A stretch of DNA of 64,000 nt from Melastoma dodecandrum (GCA_029817715.1 JARUPY010000474.1:4216001-4280000), one strand, 5' to 3'; positions 45,001-55,875 are shown, counted from the first letter of the stretch. Numbers and translations: made by a program. The notes: generated from the letters alone by a model not told the origin.

Positions 45001-45470
45001 CGTCGAAGGAACTGCGGGCTGCCAAGTTTCTTCTCCTTGAATATCCTCATCGAAGAATGGAAAAGATCTGTCGACGGCATCTGCTTATGCATCCCAATTT
45101 CAAGTAGCATCTTCATTAAACTCCACATCCCGACTCACAACAATCTTCCCGTTGATAGGATTGTAGAGCTTATACCGCTTTGTTTTTTCGTCATAGCCGA
45201 TGAACACAAATTTCTCGCTTCTATCGTCAAGTTTTGTTCGCTTGCTCCGGCATATGCTTGTAAGCAATACATCCAAATATCCTTAAGTGAGATACATCCG
45301 GTTTCTGTCCACTCCAAGCTTCAATGGGCGTTCGATCTTTTACGTTTTTGGTCGGACAACGATTGATGAGGTACATCGCATAAGCCACTGCTTCCGTCTA
45401 AAACTCATTAGGCATCTTCTTATTTTTCATGATGCTCCGCGCCATGTTGAGGATGGTCCGGTTCTTTCTT

Positions 45471-46168
45471 TCAGCCACTCAGTTTTGTTTGCGGTGACCT
45501 TGGAACCGTGAGGAAGCACCTAATACCATGTTCTTCACAGAAACGGTTAAAAGAACCAGAAGTAAACTCTCCCCCTCTATCGGTTCTCAACGCTATATTT
45601 TTATAACCACATTCGCTCTCGATCAAAACCTTGAAATTCTTGAAAACATCAAAACACTCAGATTTTTCTTTCAAGCAATAGACCCAAGTCTTCTGGCTAA
45701 AATCGTCGATGAAAAGTAAAAATAATTACTTTTACCATGAGACGACGGCTTCATCGGTCTAGAATCATCGGCATGAATTAATTCGAGTGGCTTCGTCGCA
45801 CTTGACGTTGCTTCTTTCGGAAAGCTTTTCCTTGCATGTTTGCCGAGAAGACACGCTTCACAGAGTTGATCCGGATGATCAATCAAGGGCTTCACCATCT
45901 TCTTTTCGGACATCATTTTCAGACCACCAAAATTGAGATGTCCCATCCTTATATACCAACACCACGCTGGATCCTTTACACATACTTGCAAGCAAATTGG
46001 CTCTTCGGTTTATATAGGGAGCGAAAACATTCTATCCTTCGACATCGGCACCGTCGCAATCAAGTTGGCGCTCCCGTCGCGTAGCCAAAGATTACGATCC
46101 TTCTTCAGAATCTCGTAGCCCCTTTCCATGAGTTGCCCCAAACTCAAAATATTGCTCTTCAATCTAGG
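45471..46168 (-). pseudogene. Copia element 2 integrase region, broken
   Basis: GAG-pre-integrase (WYIRMGHLNFGGLKMM, CEACLLGKHARKSFP) and the integrase start (ELIHAD) are recognisable. Further integrase sequence (ALRTDRGGEF) is in another frame. The upstream part (LKSNILSLGQLMERGYEI) ends at the nested insertion boundary at 46168. Confidence 0.8.
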
Positions 46169-47242
46169 TGTCGCGGGTGGATCCCGTTTCCAGTTCCATT
46201 TAAAATGAATATCCTTCCTTGACGATAAGGCTTCGGATTTTGAAAATATCGGAGTCGCCACTAACTTATTTTAAGTTCAAGTTAGAAAAACTATAGAGAT
46301 TCGTTAAGGTTCGGGAATTAGGGATTACTAAATCGCATGCATCACAAAGAAAAGGGAGGCTTTTATCGTGTGTTTTCGATGTCCGATTTTATTTGATCTC
46401 GGTTTTAGAAGAAGACATTGTTTGACATATAAAAAAAATGATCTCGAGCTCATTAATGCTTAAAATGTCTACGTGAATAATTTTTAGAAAATATTTCATG
46501 AAAGTTGATTTTGGGGCAAAAATACAAACAATCATAGATTTATTAATACCCTTAACAATTTCTAAGCCAAAAAAATAAATTCAATGGAGAACCGGGTGTT
46601 GTACCATTGCTCGCTCTATATAGAACGCCCCCGTTAGCGTTTGTACCCACGGTGCCGTTTTTAGAATAGGTTTACGGTGAACCTGGCGAGCCGCTGATGC
46701 CGTAACGTTGGTGAATGCGAAGCCATCTTCAAAGGGTCTTGATCTTCGAGAATCCAAAAATAAACCCTCGAATATTTCGTTATCTTGAATGCGTTGAGTG
46801 GGGTGCGTGCCTTGGTTGTCCGCAAGGCACGCCCTGAGATACCTGTACATAAATCGTAACGTCGAAGTAAACTGTTCGAAGATAATAATGGAGTATTGGA
46901 GCATGGAGGATAATAATTTAATAATTGATTAACCATCTTGTTGAAAGCATCCAAAAAAAAATATTCCAAATTACTCATCTATAATTCCGAGGATAAAAAT
47001 AATTACAAGTTGAACACAACTTACCCGAATCATGACGTGCTAACAAATAATTATGTAAGAATTATTCCAGTCTTTAAAATCAATTAATTCTGACCATGTT
47101 TGCCGATTAAAAATAACTAAAGTTTCATTCACTTTGTATTTTGAATTTATCAAAATCACTTACGGTAACACTACATAATTCACCCACAGATGACATTATT
47201 GGAGTAAAAAAATAAAAAATAAAATAAAAAAACATTACCCAT

Positions 47243-47850
47243 TTAGTTAGGATGAGGCAGGGGGCTTTCGGCTTGCGGGTTCTGCTTATTTGTGGGACCC
47301 GCCCGTGTCCTTGGAAATTGCTCGGCTGAAACTATGGCGGAGCTCGTGGTCGTGATTCCTGGGATTCTGATCGGGGGACAACTCGTTCTGGACACTCCAG
47401 GTTTCTTTGTCCAAACGTTCGTGTGCTGGTGGGGTATCCCAGGCAATGTCTTGTTCGGAGCTCGAGGTCTCGCTGGGCGATTTAGTGGCAGCCGAGGACG
47501 GGACCATGCCGTAGCGAGACAAGCCAGAGGGAGACCGGGGAGTTGACTGAGGCGACGGGATGGAAAACAGGTCCACCCGTCTGCGCGTCTGATCCACTCT
47601 TTTGTCGCGGCCTTGGAAGGTACAGTCGCCTGAAACGGAGAATGGCCCCTTGTCGTCGTCCTGTTCCAGGAGGGTGTGGTAAGCCATCAGACGGGTCAAC
47701 TCGTGGAGGTAGTGGTCGTCGTCTTCGTCGGTGGTGAGAAAAGACGGGTCAGCATTGCAGTCAAGATCCTCATGAGGCCGCGGTTGCTCTTCCTTGAAGA
47801 ACCCACCAGCAGTCTGGACAGGTTAAGTCGAGTTGACAGTTCTAGCTCGT
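47243..47850 (-). other. GC-richer unassigned segment, possible second gene fragment
   Basis: A minus-strand frame around 47286-47699 has protein-like composition ([18 protein letters not shown], then a Ser/Pro-rich stretch RRRVDLFSIPSPQSTP). I do not recognise it. Its base composition contrasts sharply with the AT-rich LTR flanks, and it abuts the ABCG fragment. Confidence 0.3.
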
Positions 47851-47942
47851 AAGATCTCGCCTGGTTGTAGTCCTCACTGAGTCGACGTTTTATTGTAGTG
47901 CCTCGGCTCTCTTTGTGATGCAGACACACGCATCGACGAACT

Positions 47943-48375
47943 GATCGATCGCCTGGCTTGTCAAGGGATGGACGAGCAGATCGCCTCGATTCATCAGCCC
48001 AACAGCGAGGTGTTCGAACTGTTCGACCAGCTGTGCTTGCTCTCTGGTGGCAAGAACATTTACTTTGGTCAGGCTTCAAAAGCGTACGAGGTAAGAAGAT
48101 CAGCCATGATCACCCGCGCTGCTCGTAAACAATTCCTGATCCCCAACGATGTTGTGCAGTTCTTTGCTCAGGTTGGATTCCCTCGCTTGACTTGTGATGA
48201 GATCTTCTGATTTCATTAATTTTTCAAAATTGTTTCTTCGGGGAATTTCAGTTCGAATCAATGGAAGGCCCTCTGGACAGGATGACGACGGCTGAAGCGA
48301 TCCGAAGTCTTGTAGATTCCTACTGTACATCTGAGTACAGCTACCATACAAAAAGTCGAGGAGATATCCAAAGTG
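47943..48375 (+). pseudogene. captured ABCG (WBC) half-transporter fragment, intron-containing
   Basis: Three exon-like pieces in order. 47943-48090 encodes [20 protein letters not shown] and [18 protein letters not shown], the region after Walker B in ABCG11-type transporters. 48160 onward encodes FFAQVGFP. 48252 to about 48375 encodes DRMTTAEAIRSLVDSYCTSEY. Splice-like borders (GTAAGA at 48091, AG at 48158-48159 and 48250-48251) are kept, so genomic DNA and not mRNA was copied. The linker normally present between FFAQVGFP and the third piece is absent or unrecognisable and a stop follows DEIF. The rest of the transporter is missing. Confidence 0.8.
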
Positions 48376-48599
48376 GTATGTTCTTCTTCTTGGTTAGCCT
48401 AAAACCTCTTCGGTTGGTTCCTCGCATCCTCCGACTTCTCGTTTGACTTAATTTGATTCGGTTCTCCCTCGGATTTTCGGGTAGCACAAGTCGCGGACGG
48501 AGCGTTGAGCATCTATATTCCAGGGAGGACGAGTTGGGGTCGTGTCGATGGATGAAGGGGGCTCGGCCGGTTGGGATATGCCCTGATGCAATTTCTACC

Positions 48600-49080
48600 G
48601 AGAATACTGAGAAGAGAATACTACCTTTGAGGCATTATATAATATATGAGCATCATATATAAGTGCATCTTTACTTTGAGCATCATATATAAAAATAAAT
48701 AAATAAAAAAAAAAAAAATAAAAAAAAAATAATTTTTTTCAAATTTATTAGGGTTTTACCTATTTATAAGGGTATCTATATTTAGGATGTCCATATCCAT
48801 CATATGAGCATCAAAGGAAAGTGCTGTTATGAGCATCATATAAATGGGTATATAAAATATACATGTAAAAGCATTTTGCCTTTTGTTGTTTTTTTTTCTC
48901 TTCTCTCGTGTCTGTATCTGTCTCTGTCTGAGTATTTGGTTTAGCTATTTATTAATTTTATCGAATCTTTTTTATGATTTTTCTTGATTTTGTGGATTTT
49001 TGTTGATTTTTGATGATTTGTTTATTATCTTCACTGATTTTAGATGATTTTTGTTGATCTTATTTTCAAATTTTTTAGTG
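48600..49080. repeat. AT-rich tract with repeated gagcatcata motif
   Basis: The phrase gagcatcata or a close variant occurs at about 48648, 48679, 48806 (variant) and 48831, within A/T-rich sequence. A set of short gattttNttgattt repeats follows near 48970-49040. Part of the nested LTR-type insertion. Confidence 0.55.
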
Positions 49081-49105
49081 TTTTTCTGAAGATTTTCATT
49101 TTTTT

Positions 49106-49635
49106 CTATTTTTTGTGATTTTTGTAGAAAAAATTGGGTATGACACTAGGGATAAACTTGTGAGTACCATCCTTTAACCGAATCAAAATGGTACATTTGC
49201 CTTCGATCTGAATTTTCGAAGCATCTCCAAACGTGACACTCCCAATCGGCTTTTCTTCAACCTCCACAAATTTCGATTTGTCGCCACACATGTGGTTACT
49301 CACACCGTTGTCAAGATACCATTTGTTTCCTTCTCCATCAGCCTCTCGGTTGAGCGCTAACAATAATGTCGACTCTTCTAATTCTTTCTCCTCGACCAAA
49401 TTGACTTCTTCTTTTGCTTCTTCGGCGTACCAGCAATTTCGGGCAAAATGACCCATTTTGTGACAATTGTAGCACTCAACCCGCGATTTGTCGTACCCCC
49501 TCTCATATCCGTCTCTTCATCGACCTCGTCCGCATTCTCTTTCTCTTCCACTACCACAACCTCTCGAATTTTCTCGAGGCCTTTTATCGTTCGCTTTCTC
49601 GACTTCTTGATTTCCGTCGCGACCTCGACCGCCAT
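49106..49635 (-). pseudogene. Copia element 2 zinc knuckle and protease
   Basis: Arg/Glu-rich Gag tail, then a zinc knuckle ending KMGHFARNCWY, then the protease region with WYLDNGVSNHMCG; here the usual DSG-type active site reads DNG. The frame is cut by the nested insertion at 49145, after DGTHKFI. A frame change separates the knuckle from the Gag tail. Confidence 0.8.
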
Positions 49636-49680
49636 CTCGAGAATAACCGCGCCCTAGACCGCGACCTCGACATCGGTGAA

Positions 49681-50334
49681 CTACGCTCCCCTTTTCGCCA
49701 AATGAATGCTTGACTTGAAGGGCTTGCTCCAATGGCTCTTTTTGTGCTTGTTCATCCGCTCCTCGTGCACACGTAACGATCCATTTAATTCATCAATGGA
49801 CAGATTCTCTAAATCTCTGTTCTCCTCGATTGCAACCACAACATGATCAAATCTCTGATGTAGAGAGCGTAAAATTTTCTCGATAACTCGAACGTCTTCC
49901 ATACTTTCGCCATTTCTCTTCATTTGGTCGACGATGGACAAAACCCGTGTGAAATAGTCTGAAATGGACTCCGACGCTTCCTGATGAAGAGCTTCAAATT
50001 CTCTTCTCAAGATCTGAAACCGCACATTCTTTACCTTGTCGACTCCTTTGTGAGAATTTTCAAGAATTCCCCATGCCTCCTTCGAAGTTGAGGCATTTAC
50101 CACTTTCTCAAAAGCGGCATCATTCAAACACTGGTGGATGATTGATAGAGCATGTTGGTCATTCTTTTTGTTCTTCTCGAACCTCTGAATAAGGGCCAAC
50201 TCCGCATCCTCGTCGGGTTCCGCAAACCCATCTCTGACGATTTTCCACGCTCCTTGCGAACCGAGTATCGCCTTCCCTCGGATAGACCAACTATCGTAAT
50301 TGTCCTTTGTAAGACGGGGATATTGGAAGCTCAA
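49681..50334 (-). pseudogene. Copia element 2 gag, UBN2-type
   Basis: Frame of 217 codons with LTKDNYDSWSIRGKAILGSQ, AWGILENSHKGVDKVKNVRF, REFEALHQEASESISDYF and LSIDELNGSLRVHEERM. It is the best preserved part of the element, with the start ATG just inside the primer site. Confidence 0.85.
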
Positions 50335-50344
50335 TGGTATCGTT

Positions 50345-50356
50345 GCTCTGATACCA
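50345..50356 (-). other. primer binding site (tRNA-iMet) of Copia element 2
   Basis: TGGTATCAGAGC on the minus strand, adjacent to the LTR end fragment at 50360. Confidence 0.88.
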
Positions 50357-50359
50357 CTT

Positions 50360-50432
50360 TGTTGGAAATGTTGGTGGGCACTTGCTGCTACATGCCGGAG
50401 GACTTGTGGGCGAAGCGACGAACACTAAACTT
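50360..50432 (-). repeat. partial LTR-end duplicate
   Basis: Repeats the last 73 bases or so of the adjacent LTR, as ttggtgggcacttgctgcta versus ttgatggacacttgctgcta in the next copy. It sits between the complete LTR and the primer site, so the 5' LTR terminus is duplicated in tandem. Confidence 0.85.
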
Positions 50433-50839
50433 TGTTGGAAACGTTGATGGACACTTGCTGCTACACGCCGGAGGACTTGTGGATGAAGTGACGAACAATC
50501 ACACTATAACTCACTTGATGAGACAAACTGATAAATTTTGACAGGGGGAAAGACACTCTAGTTTTATCTCATACATATTCTTTTATACAAGTAGACTATT
50601 TATACATAAGAAAAGACTCTTAGAATTCTAACCATTGGCCTACCGTCTCTTGAACTTCCAGGTGATCCTTCAGCTTACTTCATCTGGTGGCTTCGCTTCG
50701 CCTGACAGCTTTGCTTTGCCTGAATGACTCTTGAATTTTCAGGCGACTGTTGAACTTCCAGACGACTCTTGGACTTCCGACTCTTGGACTTCCCCAGGCG
50801 ACTCTTGGATTTCCTCATCACAATTAATTTTATTTTTAA
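50433..50839 (-). repeat. 5' LTR of Copia element 2
   Basis: Counterpart of 42967-43324, longer because of extra short repeats of a ttggacttcc/ggcgactcttg type near 50756-50812. It joins PME intron sequence (agaagaaaatcagg) at 50840. Confidence 0.85.
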
Positions 50840-50911
50840 AGAAGAAAATCAGGAAAAGAATCCCTCATAATGGTAACATATGACAAGAAACGCCCAGAAT
50901 AGTTGACTTAC

Positions 50912-52060
50912 TGACGGTGGCGGTCCTGAACGTGGAAGTGCCGTCGATGAAGTAGCTGTCGAAGGTGATCCTGGTCTTGGTCGGGCCATCTCTGACGATC
51001 ATCAGGCTGGTCATGTTCTTGTTGAACTAGACTTGTTCCCTGTAAACGCCCTCCTTGATGTAGATGACGAAGGTTTTCTCTCCTTTGAAGGGAATGTCCT
51101 TCAAGGCCGCGTTAATGGTGGTGTAGTTTCCGCTTCCGTCCTTTGCAACCACGATGTATGGGTTCAATTTCTCTAAGGGTGTCGTAATCTTCCTATGCTT
51201 CTTCTTGTTGGGCTTCCATTTCATATGCGACTTCGACATCAACTTCCTCTGCAGGATCATGTTCGAGAATCATCACTGTGTCCCAAAATCCCCTCTTCCA
51301 TCTCCGCCAGCAGCCTCCTTTTGAACGGTCCAGCCATATGAGATGTTCTCCTCTGTTCCATGGCCAAGAACTTCTTCCTTTACCTCCGCCTCCTCCAGAG
51401 AAAGCAGCCTGCGCCGGAAGTTGGAGATGCCCATGCTCTGCAGGCAAGAGACTGGTCGACCATGATGAGGCCGTTGGCTGTCAACTAGGCCGAGGTCCTC
51501 AGTGCCCTCCTCATTTTCTTGCCCGCATTCGAGGTCGAGTTCTGGAAGCCGTCATGGCAGGTCTCCTGGTACGTGATGGCAGCGCTAAGCCAAGTCTTTA
51601 GGTTGCCCAGGAGCTGCCCGACCTTGGATACCTCGAGATTGCCAAGCTTGTTGAAGGAGGAGCGGAGCTCACCCACGGAGTGACCCATCAATTCCTTGCA
51701 GTCCTCTAGGGCTTTGGCACTCCTGGGGTCCTTCTCGAGCTCAAGCAACGTGGCGGACTTCTCGGCAGCCTCAGAAGCGTACTTGGCAGCGACGTCGAAG
51801 ATGGTCTTAATGAGCTCCTTGGGGTCGGTAGAATTGATTTTAGCGGACTGGAGGGCGTCGACGCAGTTTTGCTGGTACTTGGTGGGCTGGCACATAGCCT
51901 GGATGGCATTAAGAGTGGTGACGACCTGGGACTTGGAGGCATCAGCCTGGTCGTCGTCTGAGCTGGTAGTCAAGATGCTGATGGTGAAGGCAGTAGCGAT
52001 GACGACCAGGAGGAGGGAAGAGATGCCGATGATGGCCAGGCTCTTCTTGTCGGCCGCCAT
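50912..52060 (-). pseudogene. PME-B pseudogene, exon 1
   Basis: Membrane anchor and inhibitor domain parallel to PME-A and PME-C, opening MAADKKSLAIIGIS. A TAG at 51486-51488 interrupts the line after LRTSA. Deletions and frameshifts follow in the linker (51280-51480), and a second TAG lies after YREQV at about 51026-51028. The donor (GTAAGT at 50911-50906) is intact. A TATA box remains at 52123-52130. The first 191 codons are open, so a truncated inhibitor-like protein could in principle be made. Confidence 0.92.
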
Positions 52061-52122
52061 TTTGCACTGCTGCCCTTTTCAGTTGGAGGATTGGATGGAA
52101 TGCAGGGGAGGTTGTGCTCGGC

Positions 52123-52130
52123 TTTTTATA
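52123..52130 (-). promoter_or_regulatory. TATA box of PME-B
   Basis: TATAAAAA on the minus strand, about 65 bases upstream of the former start codon at 52060, preceded by a CCAAT. Confidence 0.5.
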
Positions 52131-53834
52131 TTGGAAAGAGGAAAAACTAACGCGGAATTAAACTGTCATGTCGTGTGTAAGGATTTTGGTTATTTTTAGA
52201 AATTCATGCACGACCATCGAACTCATCAATCTGTGTTTTCTGCGCTGGGGATGCCAACTCAATCCTCTCTTCACTGTCAATCCTTAATCTTAATCCTCTG
52301 CTCGTTTTCCTTCATCTAATTAATGACTGACTTTGAATCACTTCTGATGATATTCAACATCTCCCCGGGGCTACATGCAGGGTTGTAGTTGCCGCCGGTC
52401 CCTTAGCTGTGTCAAGCTGTATGGAAGACCCACGGCCTACAACCGCAGCTCTGTCCATTTGGTTGGGGCAGTACTACCAACTTACACCCCTCGGCCTTGA
52501 TCAGATCACTCCCCTGACCATGAGTGTATACTATTTTCGCTGAAAAAATGCGGCTGATTTTGTCGGATCTTATCCATTTGAGATGCAGAGTAACGAGTCA
52601 CCCCTCTGTCCGTGTAATTTTTGAGTAACAACAACGTCCTTGAATAAAAGCGATCCACTAGGGATACTTCCGAGCGATAAATATGACAGCTAAAGAGAAG
52701 TTGGCTGTAGAGGCTTGTCTAAAGCGCTTGCCATGTTACTGTCACTGTCCCTTGGTATATCCATCGAAACTTCAGCAGTTCGCTTCCCTTTTTCTTTCGA
52801 CCATCTTTCCTCCTTTGTCTTGTCGAGCTTCAGTCAACCCGACACTGCACTGCCACGGATGCCATCATTTTGGTCTCGCCCGGATAACCTTCTTCAAACA
52901 CGTAGCGTCAGGGCAATGGACAGGACCGCTGCTCCCATTTGGCCAGAAGATTGCCGAGAAGAAAATCCAAGAAAGCTAGATGAGCAACCAAATTTCATGG
53001 ACCAAGGAATTCGCCGCATATTCTAAAAGCCTACGCTGCTGGATATAATCCCACATCAATCCAATGGAACTAAGACATACAATATGCCAATGTATATCTC
53101 AGGATGATAGGATCCTACCCATTTGAAACCCCGAGTTTGTCTCTCCTATATGACCGAGCCGACTACGAGGCAGAAACAAATAATGAACCGACCTAAGAAG
53201 CTATAACAGATAATCAGCAGATGCGGGAGAGCAAGAGGCTATTCATGCCTTCTTGTCGCTATTTCTAAGCGTCTTTGACGAATGTGATGGTCCAAGTTCA
53301 TTTTCACTGTCTGAACTACCGCTTTGCTGAGATAAGAAAACAAAATCAAAACCATGGCCATGGCCATGACCAAAGATGTGCCAATGCTATTCCGCATTCA
53401 AGACATCTATCCTCCAACGATAATGCCTAGGAATTCCGTGGCTGTACGCTACAGACTTAGATTATAAACAAAGGAAATCCCCGAACAGAGGCATAAGATA
53501 CCACGCAGCAGATCGAAACATTCGGAAGTCATTGACGGATTCAGCGTCGCTAATTAATCCAAATCAAATAAGATTAGTTTCATTCACATCATTCATGAAA
53601 TTTAGATTTTGAGACATATCTCGATGGATGAAAACCAGATCATCACAAACCAAGGAAGGCTATCTTGTTGATTGCAAGTAGGGGGAGGCAGAGGAGAACA
53701 AAAGCTTCGTTGTGGTAATATATTTATAGGAAAACTTGTATCTTTTTTACAATCACAATTTTGGAATGCAAATTGACAGTAAAATTAGCGAGCACAGGCG
53801 CTGAAAATATTGATGGGCAATGAAATGTGATTCT
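52131..53834. other. intergenic region between PME-B and PME-C
   Basis: Contains the PME-B upstream region and the PME-C 3' side. Open frames on the plus strand near 52683-53026 overlap each other in two frames and show no family match. Nothing further supportable. Confidence 0.45.
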
Positions 53835-55784
53835 CTACACAGACGAAGTTATGTCCATCATCCCTGTGGCAAAAGGGACACCGGTTTTGTCGAGCCATTC
53901 GTCCGCCGTCAGCAATGGCTCTGCGGTGAACAGCAGCGCCCGTCTATCTGTTATCTTGCTCTTTATCCCTGGCCATTTTACCCTCCTCGTCTTGATCGAC
54001 CCTGGTCCTCTGTTCTTATATTCAGCATAGTAGCACGTCCTCAGACCGAAATCATCCATCCACGGCATCCACCCATCAGGATGGATCAATTTGCCGATGA
54101 ACGACTGCATATAGATCGCCCTCGAGTACATCTTCCACGGCCTCCCCAGGTACACCATGTTCTTTGTTGCATTAAATGGGAACTTGGGATCCATTGCGAT
54201 GGTGCAGTTCTGGAGGACAAGCGCAGTCGGTTGGTGTGGCAGCTTCCTTCCCTGTGCGGTCACGATGCAGTTCTGGTTATCCAGGGGCTTCCTCACCAGC
54301 ATTTTGCAGTTCTGGAAGAGGGTGGCAGAGTCCCCGAAGATGAAGTCGATTGTTCCTGTGATGGTGCAATTCCGGTAGAACTGGCGCTTGGCATGCGCGT
54401 AAAGAGTGTCTTGGTGCCCGTCCATGTGGCAGTTGTAGAACACAGACTTGTCCGACTGCACGCGCAGGGCCACCGCCTGGTGCTTTTCTGCTCCGGCCGA
54501 GTTCTCGAAGCCGATGTCCCTTGCCATGAAATTCTCCCCCACCGCAGCTGCAACATTAGTTAATGCCACAAAATCAGAAAAAATGAACTTTTGACTTTGG
54601 TCGCACGCAACAAGAAACACGGGGAATAATTTAGACTTACCAACAGTGGCGGTCCTGAACGTGGGAGTGCCGTCAATGAAGTTGCTGTCGAAGGTAATCC
54701 TGGTCTTGGTCGGACCGTCTCCGACGATCATCAGGTTGGTCATGTTCTTGTTGAACACAACTTGTTCCCTGTAAACACCCTCCTTGATGTAGATGACGAA
54801 GGTTTTCTCGCCCTTGAAGGGAATATCCTTCAAAGCCGCGTTAATGGTGGTGTAGTTTCCGCTACCGTCCTTCGCAATGACGATGTCCGGGTTCAATTTC
54901 TTTAAGGGCGTCGTAATCTTCCTGTGCTTCTTCTTGTTGGGCTTCCATTTCATATGCGACTTGGACAACAACTTCCTCTGCAGAATCCCGTCTGATTTCC
55001 AGTCTGCATCGCCATGTCCCAAAACTTCCTCGTCTATCTCAGCCAGCAACCTCCTTTTGAACGGTCCAGCCATCCACAAGATGTTCTCGTCGGGTCCATG
55101 GCCTAGAACTTCATCCCGCTCCTCTGCCTCCTCCAGAGAAAGCAGCCTGCGCCGGAAGTTGGAGATGTCCAGGCTCTCCAGGGCAAGGGAGATCTCGTCG
55201 ACCATGATGAGGCCGTTGGCTGTCAACCGGGCCGAGGTCCTCAACGCGCTCTTCATTTTCTGACCGGCATTTCCTGTGGTGTTTTGGAAGCCATCGCTGC
55301 AAGTCTCCTGGTAGGTGACGGCGGCGCTGAGCCAGGTCTTGAGGTCGGCAAGGAGCTGCCCGACCTTGGAAAACTCAAGATTACCCAGCTTGTCGAAGGA
55401 GGCACGGAGCTCTCCCACGGAGTAACCCATCAATTCCTTGCAGTCCTCGAGAGCCTTGGCGCTCCTGGGGTCCTTCTCGAGCTCACGCAACGTAACCGAC
55501 TTCTGGGCAGCCTCGGAGGCGTACCTAGCAGCGACGTCGAAGATGGCCCTGATGAGATCCTTGGGGTCAGTAGAATTGACGTTAGAGGAGCGGAGGGCGT
55601 CGACGCAGTTCTGCCTGTAGGTGGTGGGCTGGCAGATGGCCTGGATGGCCTTAAGGTTGGTGGCAGGCTGGGACTTGGAGGCGTCGGCCTTCTCTTCGGA
55701 GCTGGTCATAAGGATACCAACAGTGCCGATGACAAGGATGAGGGCAGAGATGCCGACGATGGCAAGGCCCTTATTGTGCCCCAT
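53835..55784 (-). CDS. pectin methylesterase with inhibitor pro-region (PME-C)
   Basis: Intact tandem paralogue of PME-A. Exons 54641-55784 and 53835-54547 join to 618 residues. Layout: short cytosolic start, membrane anchor (AIVGISALILVIGTVGILM), PMEI domain, linker with RRRLL and KRRLL cleavage motifs and RKLL, CE8 domain. Active-site elements are GHQDTLY, GTIDFIFGDSATLFQNC and YLGRPWK. Here the usual GYQDTLY reads GHQDTLY. The end is WLDKTGVPFATGMMDITSSV. The 93-base intron has no stop and is a multiple of three, so an unspliced message would stay open and give 649 residues with a 31-residue insert just before [16 protein letters not shown] box at 55869-55875. Expected to be secreted to the wall after Golgi cleavage of the pro-region. 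Confidence 0.95.
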   Translation of the reverse strand: MGHNKGLAIVGISALILVIGTVGILMTSSEEKADASKSQPATNLKAIQAICQPTTYRQNCVDALRSSNVNSTDPKDLIRAIFDVAARYASEAAQKSVTLRELEKDPRSAKALEDCKELMGYSVGELRASFDKLGNLEFSKVGQLLADLKTWLSAAVTYQETCSDGFQNTTGNAGQKMKSALRTSARLTANGLIMVDEISLALESLDISNFRRRLLSLEEAEERDEVLGHGPDENILWMAGPFKRRLLAEIDEEVLGHGDADWKSDGILQRKLLSKSHMKWKPNKKKHRKITTPLKKLNPDIVIAKDGSGNYTTINAALKDIPFKGEKTFVIYIKEGVYREQVVFNKNMTNLMIVGDGPTKTRITFDSNFIDGTPTFRTATVGKSKLFPVFLVACDQSQKFIFSDFVALTNVAAAVGENFMARDIGFENSAGAEKHQAVALRVQSDKSVFYNCHMDGHQDTLYAHAKRQFYRNCTITGTIDFIFGDSATLFQNCKMLVRKPLDNQNCIVTAQGRKLPHQPTALVLQNCTIAMDPKFPFNATKNMVYLGRPWKMYSRAIYMQSFIGKLIHPDGWMPWMDDFGLRTCYYAEYKNRGPGSIKTRRVKWPGIKSKITDRRALLFTAEPLLTADEWLDKTGVPFATGMMDITSSV

Positions 55785-55868
55785 TTTGCTTCGCCGTGGA
55801 TGGATTCAGAGGGAGAGTAAAGTTGTTTGGTGAGAGGAATGAGAGGATTGCCTCCTCCCCTCCCTCCT

Positions 55869-55875
55869 TTATATA
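55869..55875 (-). promoter_or_regulatory. TATA box of PME-C
   Basis: TATATAA on the minus strand, about 85 bases upstream of the PME-C ATG. Confidence 0.55.

Larger units (their letters stand above)
46169..49145 (-). mobile_element. nested LTR-type insertion (TG...CA, TSD CTAGG)
   Basis: A 2977-bp insertion that splits the protease-integrase junction of Copia element 2. Both sides carry CTAGG (46164-46168 and 49146-49150), and the inserted sequence starts TG and ends CA. On the minus strand it opens TGTCATACCC, a common start of long plant Gypsy (Tat/Ogre-like) LTRs, and closes ACCCGCGACA. I find no second LTR copy, primer site or polyprotein, so it best fits a solo LTR. Its middle (about 47243-48550) is GC-richer and contains fragments of ordinary genes. 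Confidence 0.7.
42967..50839 (-). mobile_element. Copia LTR retrotransposon in the PME-B intron, with nested insertion
   Basis: A minus-strand Ty1/Copia element, about 7.9 kb including a nested insertion of about 3 kb. Reading on the minus strand: 5' LTR (50433-50839), partial LTR-end duplicate (50360-50432), tRNA-iMet primer site (50345-50356), gag, zinc knuckle and protease, integrase, RT and RNase H, a polypurine AAGAGGGAG at about 43325-43333, and 3' LTR (42967-43324). It sits in the single intron of PME-B. Compared with PME-A, about 12 bases of intron are missing at the junction and no target duplication is visible. The coding frames are broken, and the element is diverged from Copia element 1. 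Confidence 0.9.

Noticed and set aside
52683..53026. Two overlapping cysteine- and serine-rich plus-strand frames
   Set aside because: Both frames are open over the same bases and neither has a signal peptide or known cysteine spacing.
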